Shown here in pieces: positions 9,724 through 19,760 of a stretch of DNA of 64,000 bases. The stretch's first letter is position 1. Each line of letters begins with the position of its first letter. Position numbers and translations under genes: made by a program. The notes beneath the pieces are model-generated. The model had not been told where the DNA came from. It searched no databases and saw only the letters and a program-made list of their open reading frames with translations. The DNA is from Terebella lapidaria (Eukaryota > Annelida > Polychaeta > Terebellida > Terebellidae). The stretch lies in assembly GCA_949152475.1 (NCBI GenBank), contig OX424561.1, positions 19,958,481-20,022,480 of the forward strand. Direction: 5' to 3'.

Positions 9724-9730
9724 CCCTTCA
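9612..9730 (-). promoter_or_regulatory. Three internal copies of the polypurine-tract 11-mer at exact 54-nt spacing
   Basis: TGAAGGGGTGT (minus strand) occurs at 9720-9730, 9666-9676 and 9612-9622. It is identical to the 3' polypurine tract at 887-897, and the DNA between copies is otherwise dissimilar. Lentiviruses and Ty1 use an internal second polypurine tract; three copies at the Gag-protease junction would be unusual. In the protease frame the repeats read as an EGV tripeptide every 18 residues, so selection on protein is an alternative. Confidence 0.55.
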
Positions 9731-9869
9731 AGGAGCTGAGGTGTGGGCTGGGCCGGCTGCGGGGTCGTTATTGGTGTCGTTACCGGTACAGTAGTCGTGA
9801 CAACCGCAGATGTGGAGCGGGGAACGTTGTCCTGTTGTCTGGAAGGTCCTTGCTCCTCAGCACCTTCCC

Positions 9870-11288
9870 CTACTGGTTTGACGACGGGGTCGGAGGTGTT
9901 GGTGGGGCCGGTTTAGTTTGGTTACCGGTTTGGTTAGGTACTGACAACACTTGAGCTGTCCTTCTGTCAGTACCGGGACCATTAGGCCGAAATGCTAGCG
10001 GTTTCATGCCGTTGCGTACTAGCACATCCTTAAGCCGAAAGCACCGCATCCAGCGATGGCCGGGCTTCTTGCAAAAGAAGCAAACCATGGGTCGTCCGGG
10101 TTGCGGGGGTCGATCACCTTTCATCGGGGCCGTTGTTCGTAGGACAGAAAAGATAGCCGTTTCCTCGCATAGTCCATTCTCGTCACTAAGGACGCACTGG
10201 AAAGCTTCAGCCACCCACTCGCGTGAGCTGGTCGGCACTGAGTGTTCGTCGCAACCTTGTAGGCCGGTAGAGTCACTGTCCGCGGGGTCGTAGTAGGCCG
10301 CAATTTGCTCTGGGGTTAGTGTTTCCCCCTGAGTGACTTGTCCCATGGCACAGGACAGTTCTTCATTGACAGGGTCGTCTTCCGCGTATCCGCTTGCGGA
10401 AATGTCGGCACGTCGTGTGCCTCGATGTCGATCTCTGGCTGTCCTCTGCTGACGACTCTCTACCTTGAGAACGGCCGTCAGTGCCTCACTGTAACTGTTA
10501 AAAGTGAGGGCACACAGTTTATCGGCAATGGGGTCGGGTTGGCCGTTCACGAATTGTGCAATTACAGTTCGTTGCCGCGACGTTGGCGTAACGTCATCGA
10601 ACACTTGCTCCGCCAGGGCTTGGAGTCGCTCCATGTAGTGTTCCACGTCCTCTTTTCGTTCCCGCTTGAGGAACGGGAAATCGTCCCGTTTGGACTGTCG
10701 ACGGGGCTCGGGTTCCCAGCCCTCTAGGAGTTGGCGACGGAACTCTCCCCAGGGAGTCGCGACCGGGATATTTAGGGCTAGCGCTTCAGCGCGGCCGCGT
10801 AGCGTGCTCCGGAAGGTCGTCGTCTTGTTGAGGTCGGAGTAAGTGAAAGCCGCAGTAAACTGTTCGAAACTCCGAATGTATTGAGTGAGATTGCCCTCCT
10901 TGAAGGTCGCACGCCATTGAGCCATTTTAGCCGTAGCCAACGTTTGGGGCTCAGACGTGAGTCTCTGTGGCGTGGGCGTGTCAACACTCACCGCAACTGG
11001 TGTAGTCGCTGCAGTGGCCGTCGGAGTCGGAACAGCCGAAGTCGCCGGAGCCGTCGTATCTGGGCCGATCGGGGTCGCGTTAGCGGGGGCGGTCGGTGCT
11101 GTCGTCGCGGAGACGGCGAGCGATGCGGCGGGTGGTGCCGTCGTGTGACTGGGGTCGTGTGGTGCTTGTGCAGCGGGGGCCGGTTGACTGTATGGAGGCG
11201 TCACCCATGGTATCCCGACTGAGGGTGGGAATACAGCCGGTGGTGGATATCGGTATACCGATCCATCTGGGCATACACCATGGTACAC
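9870..11288 (-). CDS. gag: Gag core with capsid-like domain and CCHC zinc knuckle
   Basis: After a Pro/Thr/Ala-rich start the protein has a helical region typical of retrotransposon Gag capsid. It covers about residues 130-250 and contains a W-x-x-F-R-x-x-L-like stretch. A zinc knuckle follows with exact CX2CX4HX4C spacing (C403, C406, H411, C416). Such a protein forms the particle and binds the genomic RNA. The first in-frame codon after the upstream stop is GTG and the frame stays open further upstream, so the true start is probably by -1 frameshift from the preceding ORF. The protease frame overlaps the end of this ORF, again at -1. Length (472 residues) is usual for a Ty3/Gypsy Gag core. 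Confidence 0.85.
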   Translation of the reverse strand: MYHGVCPDGSVYRYPPPAVFPPSVGIPWVTPPYSQPAPAAQAPHDPSHTTAPPAASLAVSATTAPTAPANATPIGPDTTAPATSAVPTPTATAATTPVAVSVDTPTPQRLTSEPQTLATAKMAQWRATFKEGNLTQYIRSFEQFTAAFTYSDLNKTTTFRSTLRGRAEALALNIPVATPWGEFRRQLLEGWEPEPRRQSKRDDFPFLKRERKEDVEHYMERLQALAEQVFDDVTPTSRQRTVIAQFVNGQPDPIADKLCALTFNSYSEALTAVLKVESRQQRTARDRHRGTRRADISASGYAEDDPVNEELSCAMGQVTQGETLTPEQIAAYYDPADSDSTGLQGCDEHSVPTSSREWVAEAFQCVLSDENGLCEETAIFSVLRTTAPMKGDRPPQPGRPMVCFFCKKPGHRWMRCFRLKDVLVRNGMKPLAFRPNGPGTDRRTAQVLSVPNQTGNQTKPAPPTPPTPSSNQ

Positions 11289-12418
11289 TAATCCGGGTTG
11301 TGCACCATGATAGCCGGTGAATGATAGCCGACATGATAGCCGACATGCGGTGAATAGTATCCGACAGCTACTCCATTTGGAACACCGCTTGTTGCGCCAG
11401 GGTATCCGACTGGCGGTACACCATATCCGTTGGTGTTTCCGACTGATTGTGAGATCGGAGGTCCGATCATTGGCACAACACTTTCTGCCGGAGCAGACAC
11501 AACTTGATCTTGCGACGGATCGAAGCGCGGTTGTTCTCCGGTAGTCGGCGATGGTCGGTGCGTGGTCGGCGCGGGAGCGCGTGTGTCGAAAGTCGGCGTG
11601 TCAGGGTCGCAGGGTCGGCGACTTGATGTCGAGGGTGCTTGTCGGGGTCGCGCTTGTCGCATGGTGGCGCGAGATTCCGTCATCGTGTCGCTGGGTCGTT
11701 GTTGTCGTAGAGGCGTCGCGATCCGGGTAGCGGTCGTCGCCAGGATGTCTTCGGATGTCGCTCCCGTCTGGCTGGGTCGTGTGTACTCTACCACCGTAGG
11801 CTCGGTCGGTATGCGTGAGTACATTTCTGGCGCGGGGTCGTGTTGTCTCGGCGTCATGGACGGCGCCAGGTGTCGATTGGCCGAATAAGCGTTCGGCGGG
11901 GTCGATTCCGGAACATTGTCAGACTGACAAACCCACTGTCGTATCCGAGAGTTACTTGGTGGGTGCGTAACCATTGACGTGTCTATGGTTACCGGCCGAA
12001 CGTTCACTGCTAATTGTTCTGGGTCGATATCACGATCTACGCTCGCTCTTTGACGTGAGCGCGTATAGTTTCTGTCGGCAAAGTCACTTTTCTGGGTCGC
12101 TCTAGCCGGCGTGGCCGAGTACGCTCTAGCGTGTGCACGCAGAATGTCACTTACTGTATGTGACGGCGCGAGCGGGTCTTCGTCTAGGAACTCCTGCACC
12201 AGGTCGGTAGGCGGCGAAAACGATCTCAGGGACGAATGGTCGCCGATGGAGTCGAAAAGGCCGGACGGTTGTTGCTCCTGCGACAGTGGAACTGTATCGC
12301 TCATGGCAACTGAGCGAGGGCCGGAAGGTCGGAAGGCCGGATTCGGATTGATCGTCACTTCGTCATCCGTGGGGTCGAGTGGCTCACCGCGGGAGGCTCC
12401 CGGGACCAATGCCATCAA
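11288..12418 (-). CDS. Gag-like N-terminal ORF (Pro/Ser/Thr-rich)
   Basis: This 376-residue ORF is the first in the transposon. Its ATG lies about 60 nt inside the 5' LTR and a second Met codon follows at once. The protein is rich in Pro, Ser, Thr and Arg, has no obvious fold, and ends in a GY-rich tail (about residues 340-365) just before the TAG stop. The downstream Gag core is open in the -1 frame and overlaps this end by at least 90 nt without a good ATG of its own. I infer that this is the N-terminal part of one Gag, joined to the core by -1 frameshifting, or less likely that an indel split the gene. No domain was recognised, so the Gag assignment rests on position. Confidence 0.65.
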   Translation of the reverse strand: MMALVPGASRGEPLDPTDDEVTINPNPAFRPSGPRSVAMSDTVPLSQEQQPSGLFDSIGDHSSLRSFSPPTDLVQEFLDEDPLAPSHTVSDILRAHARAYSATPARATQKSDFADRNYTRSRQRASVDRDIDPEQLAVNVRPVTIDTSMVTHPPSNSRIRQWVCQSDNVPESTPPNAYSANRHLAPSMTPRQHDPAPEMYSRIPTEPTVVEYTRPSQTGATSEDILATTATRIATPLRQQRPSDTMTESRATMRQARPRQAPSTSSRRPCDPDTPTFDTRAPAPTTHRPSPTTGEQPRFDPSQDQVVSAPAESVVPMIGPPISQSVGNTNGYGVPPVGYPGATSGVPNGVAVGYYSPHVGYHVGYHSPAIMVHNPD

Positions 12419-12459
12419 TGCCGGTCAGGTCTGGGTCGAAGATCCGAGACTAGCTCAGA

Positions 12460-12477
12460 TCCTGGTCTACGGCGCCA
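12460..12477 (-). promoter_or_regulatory. Primer binding site for minus-strand DNA synthesis
   Basis: One base inside the 5' LTR the minus strand reads TGGCGCCGTAGACCAGGA. It begins with the TGG complementary to a tRNA CCA end. The implied tRNA has the 3' end CTACGGC-G-CCA; the discriminator G would suit a serine tRNA, but I could not identify the tRNA. Confidence 0.7.
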
Positions 12478-12478
12478 A

Positions 12479-13224
12479 TGTGAAGAATACGGTTCACTGG
12501 CCCGTATCAGGCCGAATGTCTGTGATGTTGTGCTACAGACCAACAAGCCGGCAGTTCAATTCAAACTGTTTATTGTGCTGATAACGTCTGATGATCAATC
12601 ACACCACAATCGGGGCCGCTCACACCTACGTCGGTGATTTCCCAGTCGAATATCCTAATATAGTCCTTTATATATATATGACAGTTTATACATCCACGTT
12701 ATATCAGCTTTTATATTCCTTTTATGCGATTACGGCCGTTCTTCTGGTACAATATACAATGCGACCGTTCACTTGGACATCTACTTCTCAACTGCGCAGA
12801 TGACTGGGGCCGAGGGACCATGTGGCTGTGTAATTTCCCGCCAAGTGTAAGCGGTGTTGTGATAGGTTGAATGTGTGGTGCAATGCGCTGATGTCACCGG
12901 GAAAGTGGGTTTCCCCGGCTCGTGTCAATACTTGTAATGCCTGTATCGGTGCACGTGATGTGTGGAGTATGTGTGTCAAGTTCTATGTTTAGAAGTCAGT
13001 GCATGTGAAGGTCAAGGTCGAGTAAACGGGGCCGAGTGTACTGAACTAGCGGGGCCGCAGGTGCGTGGTTTGACCTGTGTATGTAACCATGACTACATGG
13101 AGTTTAGGCTTGTGATCGTATAGTATGTACCTGTCCTGTATGTAAGTCATGTAGAATGAATGTTTGTTGTGGAAATGTGTAGTGCGCGGGAGGGACGGGA
13201 GTTACAGTCGCTAAAATTACTACA
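12479..13224 (-). repeat. 5' LTR of the Ty3/Gypsy element
   Basis: This is the partner of the repeat at 139-884. It would drive transcription of the whole element leftwards. The TATA-like stretch is at about 12680-12665 and the AATAAA signal at 12574-12569, both on the minus strand. The flanking TATA at 13225-13228 matches the TATA at 135-138. Confidence 0.95.
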
Positions 13225-13239
13225 TATATAATAATATTT

Positions 13240-13860
13240 GATTTTGTTAGACGTGAGTCAAATAATTTTTTGTATTGCTTTCTTTCGAATGAATTGGAAG
13301 TCGTATTTCCAGACCCTTGAAGAGGGAGGTACTTCAGCTGTGATTGCTTTCTGTTGTAGTACTATTAACTTATTTAGGTGCATCTTGAATGCGGATCCTC
13401 AGATTAAGTTACTGGATGCAAAATGGCCGTTTACTAAGAATATATAACATTCTTTAACTTTGTGTAGATTAAAGTATTTCCTTGCCATTTTTAAAGCACA
13501 TATAAACCCCCAAAAATTTTGCAACATTAACCTGGTTAATGACGGTTTTATCAATATTTATATTTATATCAATTATTTTTCGTAATCAAATACACTGTAC
13601 TATAATGACATGTAATTGGTTTTGGTGATATTTAGTAAAGATTTATTTGCTTTTAGCCAGTCTGAGAGAGTGTTGAGCTGGAAGTTTATGGTATCAGCCA
13701 CCTCATCCACATTGTTCGATGTTGTGTATATCGTTGTGTCGTCTGCGAATAAAATTGTATTGACATTGTTTGTACTAAATGTAGTATACATGTGGTTATT
13801 CCTGTTTCGGTGAATATTCATGCGATGCAACTGGTACGCTGAGTTTTTTTTTCGCATGAG
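13240..13860 (-). mobile_element. LINE reverse transcriptase relic (3' part)
   Basis: The minus strand encodes the RT active-site block FADDTTIY followed by the usual Leu/Asn-rich segment ending in ANKSLLN (13857-13600). Further downstream, in broken frames, a KAI-type LINE C-terminal stretch can be seen (about 13400-13270). Stops and frame breaks show it is dead. The Ty3/Gypsy element sits immediately to its left. Confidence 0.75.
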
Positions 13861-14562
13861 TGAATTGCTTGAATATTTTGCAATAAATTATGTTATAATG
13901 TTGCATTTTACTTGATAGTATTTACCAATATTGTAAAAATAAATTCTTTTTGTCACACATACATGTATCGTCTAAGAACATGCCCGTTTATATTCGAATA
14001 TATCACACGCATTTTCCACTTTAAAGAACCATATTCCTGCTCTCAAAGCTGGGCTGGATAGCTCAGTTTCTTGGAATGTCTCTCATGAACACAGCTCAGT
14101 TTCTTGGAATGTCTCTCATGCCACTTGAACACAAATATAAAACATCCTTATACAATTTATTTTCATACAAAAAAAGTACACCGAGGTTATCCAGTCCTGA
14201 GGTTATCCAGCCGTCGTCAGCTAACAAAAAAGCCTCTTACCAAATTCCTACTAGATACGTCGAACAGAGCCCCCCCCCCCACCCCCCCCCCCCCGCCCCC
14301 GACATCGCCATAGCAAACGGACAAAAGCCCATCATTATTCTTAACACATTCCATTATCTGGTGAGGTCTAGCCCCCCTCTGTGCGTCATTAACTGCTTCA
14401 TACACAATTACTAAATACACACCCCGTAATTAGCTCTGTTCTTCTCTTTAGATGCTGGTTTCGTAGTTCACTTGTGATTCCTGGAATTACAGAAATCGTT
14501 TTCCTGTATAAATTCCCACGGTGTCGCGTGAGAGCTGTAATGGGGTGATGAACCCCCTATGT
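13861..14562. other. Intergenic, no gene seen; poly-C tract
   Basis: Nothing coding is supported. A poly-C tract interrupted by A and G lies at about 14271-14299. A short phrase ending TCAGTTTCTTGGAATGTCTC is directly repeated at 14062-14082 and 14096-14116. Confidence 0.4.
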
Positions 14563-15603
14563 CACAGGGAGGAACCGTTTGCCTGATTCTATGTGCATTA
14601 TTCTGATTCTATGGGCAAAAAGTCTGATTCTATGGGCAAATTGTCTGATTCTATGGGCATTAAGCAAATAAGCGGTGGGGCACCAGTAAAACATGCTGGA
14701 TAAACGACAAATTTCTCAACACAATCTGATGGCATATGTTCTGTTTACTCCCTAAATTATTGCAGAATATGGATTATGTTCAGTTTCTTATGCAGTGTTC
14801 ACCGTTGTTCATACATTTGTCGCACAAAAGTGGAACGGCCAGGTGGTGGAGCAGTTATCCATAATAAATCACCAACTGCAAAGCGTTCACACTAACCTAG
14901 CTAGGTATCTGAACAAAAATTAGTCCAGTTGACATTCTGATTGTTCCTAGATGTGAAATCAGCTACCAAATCAAACAATTGATCATAGATTAAAAATAAC
15001 AGAAACAAACCTGATTCTATGGGTAGGTTTATTTGATAACCATGGAACTATAGGCTTCGATCTGTCGTCCATGTTATTGACCTTCTCCTAGAAACAGAAC
15101 ATAAAATCAAGCTTCAATACTATATTTATTCAGGATTAGCATCGAGAAGCTCTTAGTTCCATGGCTATAACAACACCCTACCCATAGAATCAGGGTTGTT
15201 CCCATAGAATCAGGTTTGTTTCTGTTATTTTTATTCTATGTCCAATTTTGTTGGATTACGTAGCTGACTTCATATCCAGGAGCAATCAAAATGTTAACTT
15301 GAATAATTGTCATGCAATTGTGGTCAAGATATCCTGGTAAGTAACTGGAAGCGCTTTGTCTTTGGTGATTTATGATGGCTAACTGATCCACTGCCTAGCC
15401 GTTCCACTTTTGTGCGACAGATATATGAAGAGCGGTGAACACCATACAAGAAATTAGCCGTCGATCCAGCATGTTTTACTGGTGCCCCACAGCTTACTTG
15501 CTTATTTGCCCATAGAATCAGACAATTTGCTCATAGAATCAGACTTTTTGCCCATAGAATCAGGCAAATGCACATAGAATCAGGCAAACGGTTCCTCCCT
15601 GTG
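14563..15603. mobile_element. Palindromic (foldback) element with repeated CTGATTCTATGGGCA
   Basis: The ends are perfect inverted repeats starting CACAGGGAGGAACCGTTTGC, and the whole 1.04 kb is an imperfect palindrome centred near 15100. TGATTCTATG is repeated about five times at the left end and about twice more inside. Its complement is repeated similarly on the right. There is no ORF. No convincing target duplication was seen, so the superfamily is open; clustered subterminal motifs suggest transposase-binding sites. Confidence 0.8.
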
Positions 15604-15835
15604 TTTGTGGCCCAGTGGATAGGGACTGGTGGCTCTTGAAGCGACGAAGCTCAGAGGCGGTAAGTGACGCGGGTTCAAAGTAGGTGGAGTTTTCATCCTG
15701 GCAACATAAAGGTTTCTCCATTCGAATGTGCTATCCAAATTCAAAATTGTCACTCGACGGTGGATGGGGAAGACAGGCAGACTTGCCTATCATCATGGAC
15801 CGTCGTTAAATAAATCTGATGATAATTATTATTCC
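15604..15835 (+). mobile_element. Possible tRNA-derived SINE
   Basis: An A-box-like TGGCCCAGTGG (15608-15618) is followed 54 nt later by a B-box-like GGTTCAAAG (15672-15680), as in RNA polymerase III promoters of tRNA-derived SINEs. The segment ends in an ATT-rich tail near 15830. The palindromic element abuts its left end and may have cut into it. B-box agreement is partial. Confidence 0.45.
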
Positions 15836-15878
15836 TTCTGGAGCGCGCATCTCCTTGAGAATGGACGATCAGATGATG

Positions 15879-16988
15879 AAAAATTAGCCCAAAGGCTAAG
15901 ATAGGTTACCGGACAATTTTGGTTTGGCCATGGCAGCATTGGCAGGTAACAGATCTTGAGATTTACCAATCAATGTTCACAGTGTGAACATATGACCTTG
16001 AGGTTTACCAATCAAGGTCATCCGTGTGAACTTCGATGTCACCATTACATTATATTATACATGTATGTGTGCGGCATTTGATATTCCATATGTTCATAAT
16101 AGAAAGATATATCTGGGTGGAATCGTTTAGGCCGATCAGGTCCATTTACACATTCCGAGTCAGACATTTGGCACTCAAGGTCATCTGATGTCAAGTTCAA
16201 GGTCATCATTAGTTGTGCCATATATGTCTTCCTATATGTTCATAATGCAAACATAAGCTCTATCTGCAAGCATTTCATCTATAGAGGCAAATCTGGGCAT
16301 TTTTTGACCCCAAAATTGCTGTTTTGACCCTGCAAGATCATCGAAGGTCAATTTCAAGGTCACCACACAAATCGTCATATATGACTTCCCATTTGAAAGT
16401 GCCAATTTCTAAGCAGTATCTTCAAGTGTTCTATGAGTACAGTCCTGACAGCTCCCATAATGAAGGAAAAAAGTGCCGAAAATTTTTAAGTCCAGCATTT
16501 TTTTCAAAGGGTGAAAAAATTTTTTTGCCTAGAAATGGTCTAGAATGGATAGTAATGCGATTTGGGGTGAAACAATTTTTTTTCGCCAACTCGTCAAAAA
16601 TTCAAAATGGCCACCACAAGGAGACCGGCGATTCAAGGGCAACCAAACTTATACATATCAGATAGGTATATAAGAGGAATCTTTTAAATAAAAAATCTCA
16701 AAACTGTCTGAACAGTTTTTGAGAAAATGGCCGCCAAAGTTCAAAATTGGGCATTTTTCAACGAAAATGTCCGCCATTTCAAGAAAAATGCGAAAATCAA
16801 AAAACGAAAAAAAATTCCCTTCCCTGGGAATATTTTTAGTTATTTTTGTGCAAAATTTCAGAAAGATTCGACCGTAAACTTTAAAGATAAAAATGTGGAC
16901 GGACGACGGACGGATGGACGGACGGACGGACGCCGGACGCAACGCCATGCCAATAGGTTATCGGACCATAGGTACGGTAACCTAAAAA
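15879..16988 (-). mobile_element. Helentron-like non-autonomous element, AGGTTACCGGAC family, copy 1
   Basis: One end has TTAGCCC-nnn-GGCTAA, a hairpin next to an AGGTTACCGGAC motif (15881-15914). The other end has the inverted GGTAACCTA preceded by a GGACGGAC run and a GACGCAACGCCATGCC block. Three further copies occur at 40155, 58001 and 61094. A terminal motif repeated inverted just inside a hairpin at the other end is the design of Helentron-associated elements. The interior contains GGTCAAGG and TGACC half-sites and phrases such as AAAATGGCCGCC. No ORF is credible. Confidence 0.6.
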
Positions 16989-17499
16989 TAGATTGATACA
17001 AGGCTAACCCACGTATAATCTCGTCTCTACGGTGGCCCTATGCTGCCAAGTAGTTTATGAACCAATCCGCCAAGATTGAATTCCAGAAAGAGTTACCGCC
17101 GAGTTTGTAAACCAATGCGCCCAGTTTTTAGACTAAAGGCGGGAACACACCTGTCCGATTTTTACCATCCGCATCCGCATCCGTATCCGCATCCGTCATC
17201 AGTTAAATTCGCTCTGGCTTATTTGAGAGGCAGTGAGCACACCTCTCCGCATCCGTATCCGCATCTGCACTGTCGTCCGGCACAATCGGTAGCGGACCGA
17301 CTTTCACGGATGCGGACGCCCTTCAGGATAAAAAATCACGTGCTTAAGAACGCACGTGAGACGCATAACAAGTGCACGGTGCATGTACTACGACTAGGCC
17401 TAGGCTAGGCCACTTATAGGCCTATTTAAATTCAAACCGAACCGTCGGTGCCATTGTCAAACATAATAGTCTAGTAATCAAGTGACAGAAATGAGAATA

Positions 17500-17652
17500 T
17501 GAAGGCCCCAAAAAACAGGAGATTTTAATTATGAGCTCTTAATTGAACTTGTGAGAAGTGAAGAATACCTATATAATCGGAAGCATACGGAATACAAAGA
17601 CGCCCAGCTGGTGCGAAACACCTGGGATTCAATTAAAAGTGGGTTTCAGCGG
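17500..17652 (+). pseudogene. MADF-like exon of the Harbinger accessory protein
   Basis: One frame reads ELLIELVRSEEYLYNRKHTE followed by YKD and a conserved Trp (NTW), the signature of MADF/Myb-like DNA-binding domains that partner Harbinger transposases. It ends at CGGTAAGT, a good splice donor. No ATG lies in this frame; an upstream ATG (17500) is in another frame, so a small indel has probably broken it. Confidence 0.65.
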
Positions 17653-17700
17653 TAAGTAGGGGCCTACGTTACTATATATAGAATCTAGTTCTTAATTACT

Positions 17701-17952
17701 AATGCTATGGTCACATGTATTCCCGACACAAATACGGACTTTTAGAAACAGCCGGAGAAGCACGGAGATAGCCGGCGTGTACTCCAGCATTCGGCCAGAA
17801 GTTTTTGAACGTGTCCAACTTTTCCCGGAGCAGCTCCCGACACAGGCGAGAGTCAAGGCGGAACGTCCACGGAGATTCCCGTCAGTTCCCGGAGTTTTCG
17901 ATTTTTTTGCCGTAGATATATCCTCCGGGTATGACATGTTACCATAGCATTA
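17701..17952. mobile_element. Small inverted-repeat insertion inside the Harbinger element
   Basis: The ends TAATGCTATGGTCACATGT (left) and ACATGTTACCATAGCATTA (right) are inverted repeats about 250 bp apart, with further symmetry inside. It resembles a MITE. No clear target duplication beyond TA was seen. Confidence 0.5.
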
Positions 17953-18419
17953 AGGGTATTCGTATAAAGTGGAAGTCGATCGTCCCCGAATAGGAATAAT
18001 CGCAATAAAATATTTTTGTCTTGGAAAGTAAGGTCATAGATGTTTATGTCGGGCATGATATCCGCGATAAAGGGGTCAACGGCGCAGAAGAATTGTATCG
18101 ATGAAGGTGAATGGGTCATTACAGAAAATAATGAATCGAAGTTTTATATGTTAAATAAATTAGTTCTTTTATACGTCGAGGTATAGTAACACTTGTCCTT
18201 AACAGTAAATTCAAACAGGGTGCTGCTTGTGAAATGCGTCTGTTCATGTGAGATTCCCAAGAGAAGTTTTCATTAAATACCATTCCCAAATGACAGTGTT
18301 CTTGTACTCTCTCGATATTCGACCTCTGGAAACGTAAATTTGGGTAATTTATTCACAGCCCATTGGCTCAATTCAGAAGTCCCAGGTCGTTGTTCATCAT
18401 AATGGATTCAGAAATCGGG

Positions 18420-19030
18420 CCCGTGACAACTCTCGTAAAGGTAAATATCGGAATCAAAACCAAGTATTATATCGTTCACATGAACTAAAACAATAGGGCT
18501 CCTAGTATCGACCCTTGTGGAACTCCTGCATTCATGAGACGCCAGTCAGCATTAATCCCGTTTATGAACCCGCTGAGAACGACCATGGATATAGTTTCAA
18601 AGCCAATTTAATAACCGAAACGTAATTCCCAAAGTTTTTAATTTATGAATTAGACCCGTGTGCTATACACGATCAAGGGCCTTCGAGATGTCCATAACAA
18701 AGAGCCTATTTTAGGCTCTTTGGTTCATAGCAGAATCCATAGTTTTAAGTAGAGATTCCTCTACATTAAGAAATTCGACAACTTTTAGTATTCGTAAGGA
18801 CGATTGCATATCATTCTTTCTAGAATTGGTGACAATCTTGTTATCCCCTTTCTTGTATACAACAATATTAACTGTTTTCCATTGCACCGGAACGATTCCC
18901 GACCCAAAAGATAGGTTAAATATTCTGCTTAAAAAATCATTAATTGGCAAGTGTGTATACTTTAATAATAAGGCACTGATTCCATCAGGACAATTAGATT
19001 TGTTGGCGTTCAATATCCTAATAATTGATG
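18420..19030 (-). mobile_element. LINE reverse transcriptase relic nested in the Harbinger element
   Basis: Minus-strand fragments read NCPDGISALLLK and later VPVQWKTVNIVVYKKGD (about 18960-18850). Further on, GVPQGSILGAL is encoded near 18525-18495. These are the order and motifs of a LINE RT domain. Frames are broken. Confidence 0.7.
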
Positions 19031-19544
19031 AAACAGGGTTTGATTTGGACTTTTTCTAACTTGTTCATAGTCTGAAAATGGAGTTTATACGAATAATAAC
19101 TACAAGCATATCATGAAGTTGTCTTTCAACTTAAGTAACTGTTAGATGTATGGTCAGATTCGGCCTAAATGACTTCCGTGGATATTGTGTGATTGTGATT
19201 TCTAGGGAATGCGAAATATTATCAAGCACGAGTAATAAAACAAATATTCATTTGTGACCATTGTATTTTCTTTGAGATGGCCCCTATTCAAATCGGCTAT
19301 TCCATTGATTTGTCTCAATCCCAAACAGCATCAATGGCAAGCTAGATTTCCCATGTAAAACCCCATAAGGATATATATTTTGCTGAATATATTGACGAGA
19401 AACGCACACGACGGAAAAAAAAACAGCAATTATTTTATAATGGCCATAGTACCGTTTTCACTTTATATAAATTTCAATTACTACAAGTCTGTAAATTCCG
19501 AGATATGACGAGATAGGTTCGCGCCAATATATTATGCACCGACT

Positions 19545-19760
19545 TTAGTTAAAAAGTCCGACCTAGTTGTTCCTTGGACATTCGTATGTAATTATGGAAC
19601 CGTTCGCTGTCCAGTTCCAGTTCCATAACCAACCGATGATAGTCATATTTCTTGCGCTTTTGCACAATGCTATGTACCCAATATCTTTTTTTTTGGATCA
19701 CAGTTCTGTTTTTGGCCCTGTACCTTGCTAAAATAATTCCTCAATCTCCTCATCAGACAT
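19545..19760 (-). pseudogene. Harbinger transposase N-terminal relic
   Basis: The minus strand encodes RYWVHSIVQKRKKYDYHRLV and, after MELELDSERF, HNYIRMS, closely resembling the start of PIF/Harbinger nucleases (R-x-W-V-H-P, then F-x-x-Y-F-R-M). An ATG at 19760 is in a different frame and stops follow. The DDE catalytic part was not found. Confidence 0.65.

Larger units (their letters stand above)
139..13224 (-). mobile_element. Full-length Ty3/Gypsy-type LTR retrotransposon with two extra 3' ORFs
   Basis: Two 746-bp direct repeats, 139-884 and 12479-13224, each begin TG and end CA and enclose about 11.6 kb. The 4-bp TATA at 135-138 and 13225-13228 is the probable target duplication. Read on the minus strand the order is LTR, primer binding site, Gag (two ORFs), protease, RT-RNase H, integrase, a 1.4 kb non-coding gap, a zinc-finger-like ORF, a coiled-coil ORF, polypurine tract, LTR. 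The order RT-RNase H then integrase is that of Ty3/Gypsy. I saw only two mismatches between the LTRs, so the insertion is recent. At about 13.1 kb it is longer than typical members, because of the non-coding gap and the extra ORFs. The position of those ORFs is where env lies in errantiviruses, but neither looks like an envelope protein. Confidence 0.95.
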
